Positions 7,934 through 9,172 of a stretch of DNA of 9,172 bases are shown here, piece by piece. The stretch lies in the NCBI GenBank assembly GCA_947166165.1, contig CAMVDK010000125.1, positions 1 through 9,172 on the forward strand, written 5' to 3'. Below the pieces are notes generated by a model, which did not search any database, was not told where the DNA came from, and saw only the letters and a list, made by a program, of their open reading frames with translations. The DNA is from an uncultured Porphyromonadaceae bacterium (GTDB lineage: Bacteria > Bacteroidota > Bacteroidia > Bacteroidales > Muribaculaceae). The translations under genes and the position numbers were made by a program. Positions within the stretch are counted from its first letter, which is position 1. Every line of letters starts with the position of its first letter.

Positions 7934-8944
7934 ATGATGAGAGAAGTGAAATTTGAGTCGCAAGACCGCCGCATGGCGCAAGTGCTCGCCGCACTCAACG
8001 CCGCCGGCATCAAGGATATCGAGGAGGCCAATGCCATCTGCGACCAGTATGGCATCGACCCCTACAAGACCTGCGAGGAGACGCAGCAAATCTGCTTCGA
8101 GAACGCCAAGTGGGCTTACGTGTGCGGCGCGGCCATCGCGCTGAAGAAAGGCTGCCGCGTGGCTGCCGACGCCGCCGAGGCCATCGGACTCGGACTGCAG
8201 GCCTTCTGCATTCCCGGCAGCGTGGCCGACGACCGCAAGGTGGGACTCGGCCACGGCAACCTGGCCGCACGACTGCTGCGCGAAGAGACCAAGTGCTTCG
8301 CCTTCCTGGCCGGCCACGAGTCGTTTGCCGCCGCCGAAGGCGCCATCAAAATCGCCGGAAAGGCCAACAAAGTGCGCAAAGAGCCCCTGCGCGTGATTCT
8401 CAACGGCCTGGGCAAGGACGCCGCCAAAATCATCAGCCGCATCAACGGCTTCACCTACGTCCAAACCGAGTTCGACTACTTCACCGGCGAACTCAAGGAA
8501 GTGGCCCGCACGGCCTACAGCGACGGCGACCGCGCCAAGGTGAACTGCTACGGCGCCGACGACGTGCGCGAGGGCGTGGCCATCATGTGGAAGGAAGGCG
8601 TCGACGTGAGCATCACCGGCAACTCCACCAACCCCACCCGCTTCCAGCACCCCGTGGCCGGCACCTACAAGAAGGAACGCGTGCTGGCCGGCAAGCCCTA
8701 CTTCAGCGTGGCCAGCGGTGGCGGCACAGGCCGCACGCTGCACCCCGACAACATGGCCGCCGGACCCGCCAGCTACGGCATGACCGACACGCTCGGACGC
8801 ATGCACAGCGACGCGCAGTTCGCCGGCTCCTCCTCCGTGCCCGCGCACGTCGCGATGATGGGATTCCTCGGCATCGGCAACAACCCCATGGTGGGTTGCA
8901 CCGTGGCCGTGGCCGTCGACGTGGCCCAGGCACTGAACAAGTAA
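7934..8944 (+). CDS. GGGtGRT-family protein
   Basis: This 336-aa protein carries the motif that names its family, GGGTGRT (262-268), inside the run ASGGGTGRTLHPDN. The family is conserved in anaerobic bacteria, and I know of no established biochemical role. It has no signal peptide or long membrane helix, so it should be cytoplasmic. Nine Cys are present (36, 47, 54, 64, 74, 92, 121, 205, 322); seven fall in the first 121 residues, a density suited to a metal or Fe-S site. Glycine-rich stretches such as GLGLQ, GLGHGN and GIGNNP, and the GGGTGRT loop, could bind a phosphate-bearing ligand or cofactor; that is inference. His-containing segments include LGHGN, AGHES and RFQHPVAG. The gene follows the NifU-like gene by 48 bases with its own AGGAGG, so the two are probably co-transcribed and act together, perhaps with the scaffold relative supplying a cluster. 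A 12-bp stem-loop follows. Confidence 0.9.
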   Translation: MMREVKFESQDRRMAQVLAALNAAGIKDIEEANAICDQYGIDPYKTCEETQQICFENAKWAYVCGAAIALKKGCRVAADAAEAIGLGLQAFCIPGSVADDRKVGLGHGNLAARLLREETKCFAFLAGHESFAAAEGAIKIAGKANKVRKEPLRVILNGLGKDAAKIISRINGFTYVQTEFDYFTGELKEVARTAYSDGDRAKVNCYGADDVREGVAIMWKEGVDVSITGNSTNPTRFQHPVAGTYKKERVLAGKPYFSVASGGGTGRTLHPDNMAAGPASYGMTDTLGRMHSDAQFAGSSSVPAHVAMMGFLGIGNNPMVGCTVAVAVDVAQALNK

Positions 8945-8987
8945 CCTAGGCCTCCAGCCATCAAGCCCTCAAGGCACCTCACACATC

Positions 8988-9027
8988 CAGGTCCTGCCCA
9001 TGCACTCACCGCACCGGGCAGGACCTG
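8988..9027 (+). terminator. 12-bp stem-loop after the GGGtGRT gene
   Basis: CAGGTCCTGCCC (8988-8999) pairs perfectly with GGGCAGGACCTG (9016-9027) around a 16-base loop, 43 bases after the stop codon. No T-tract follows (CTGCTGTT), so it may stabilise the 3' end or need Rho rather than act as a classic terminator. Confidence 0.6.
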
Positions 9028-9172
9028 CTGCTGTTACACACAGCATTGTTGCGTTACAAAATAACTCGTGAAATCGGGTACCTCGATTTTGATGAATAGG
9101 TATAGGCGGATAAGTCGATAGTTCGGTAAATTTTTAAAATTACACATTAATATGTCTCGGTTTTATAACCCG
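9028..9172. other. AT-rich right end, no gene recognised
   Basis: The last 145 bases hold two GTTACA hexamers 20 bases apart (9033-9038 and 9053-9058) and a one-base-off -7-like TAAATTTT at 9127-9134 without a -33 box. No start codon with a credible reading frame can be supported before the window ends. Confidence 0.4.

Noticed and set aside
9053..9172. Attachment site or IS end at the right edge
   Set aside because: The paired GTTACA hexamers are direct, short and without a flanking transposase or integrase gene.

Overview
The window looks like Bacteroidales chromosome. The evidence is: five promoter-like sites of the Bacteroidota type (TTTG, about 20 nt, TAnnTTTG); a tmRNA whose tag reads GENNYALAA, close to the tags I recall for Porphyromonas and Bacteroides; a tmRNA gene that does not encode its 3' CCA; and AT-rich spacers around clearly GC-rich genes. 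The high coding GC might suit a Muribaculaceae- or Prevotella-like gut lineage, but that is only an inference. No mobile element, CRISPR array or tRNA gene was seen.

Left part (1-3646, leftward transcription). Bases 1-225 lie downstream of the pyruvate phosphate dikinase gene. They hold a strong stem-loop, a 10-bp inverted repeat and three phased copies of a 9-mer. Intact ppdK fills 226-2940, with a probable promoter at 3043-3050. Upstream of it is the tmRNA gene ssrA (3247-3646), which has a clear intrinsic terminator and a consensus promoter.

Centre (3647-5893). A ROK-family sugar kinase (3967-4926), probably glucokinase, is transcribed away from ssrA from its own consensus promoter. It converges on a gene for a secreted 206-aa protein of unknown function (5010-5630, minus). 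The two genes share a long hairpin terminator at 4944-5003. The spacer 5631-5893 is repetitive: a 25-bp element carrying a minus-strand promoter occurs twice, with a terminator-like hairpin between the copies.

Right part (5894-9172, rightward). hemW, a radical-SAM heme chaperone, is followed by a two-gene unit. Its first gene encodes a NifU/IscU-like iron-sulfur scaffold relative and its second a cysteine-rich GGGtGRT-family protein with a strong Shine-Dalgarno. This pair is the most interesting part of the window: both families recur in anaerobes, but I know of no established role for the pair. A 12-bp stem-loop follows it, and no further gene can be supported before the end.

The clear functions are PEP/pyruvate interconversion, sugar phosphorylation, ribosome rescue, heme handling and Fe-S biology. 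They fit an anaerobic fermenter, but apart from the last pair the genes are separate transcription units rather than one operon.
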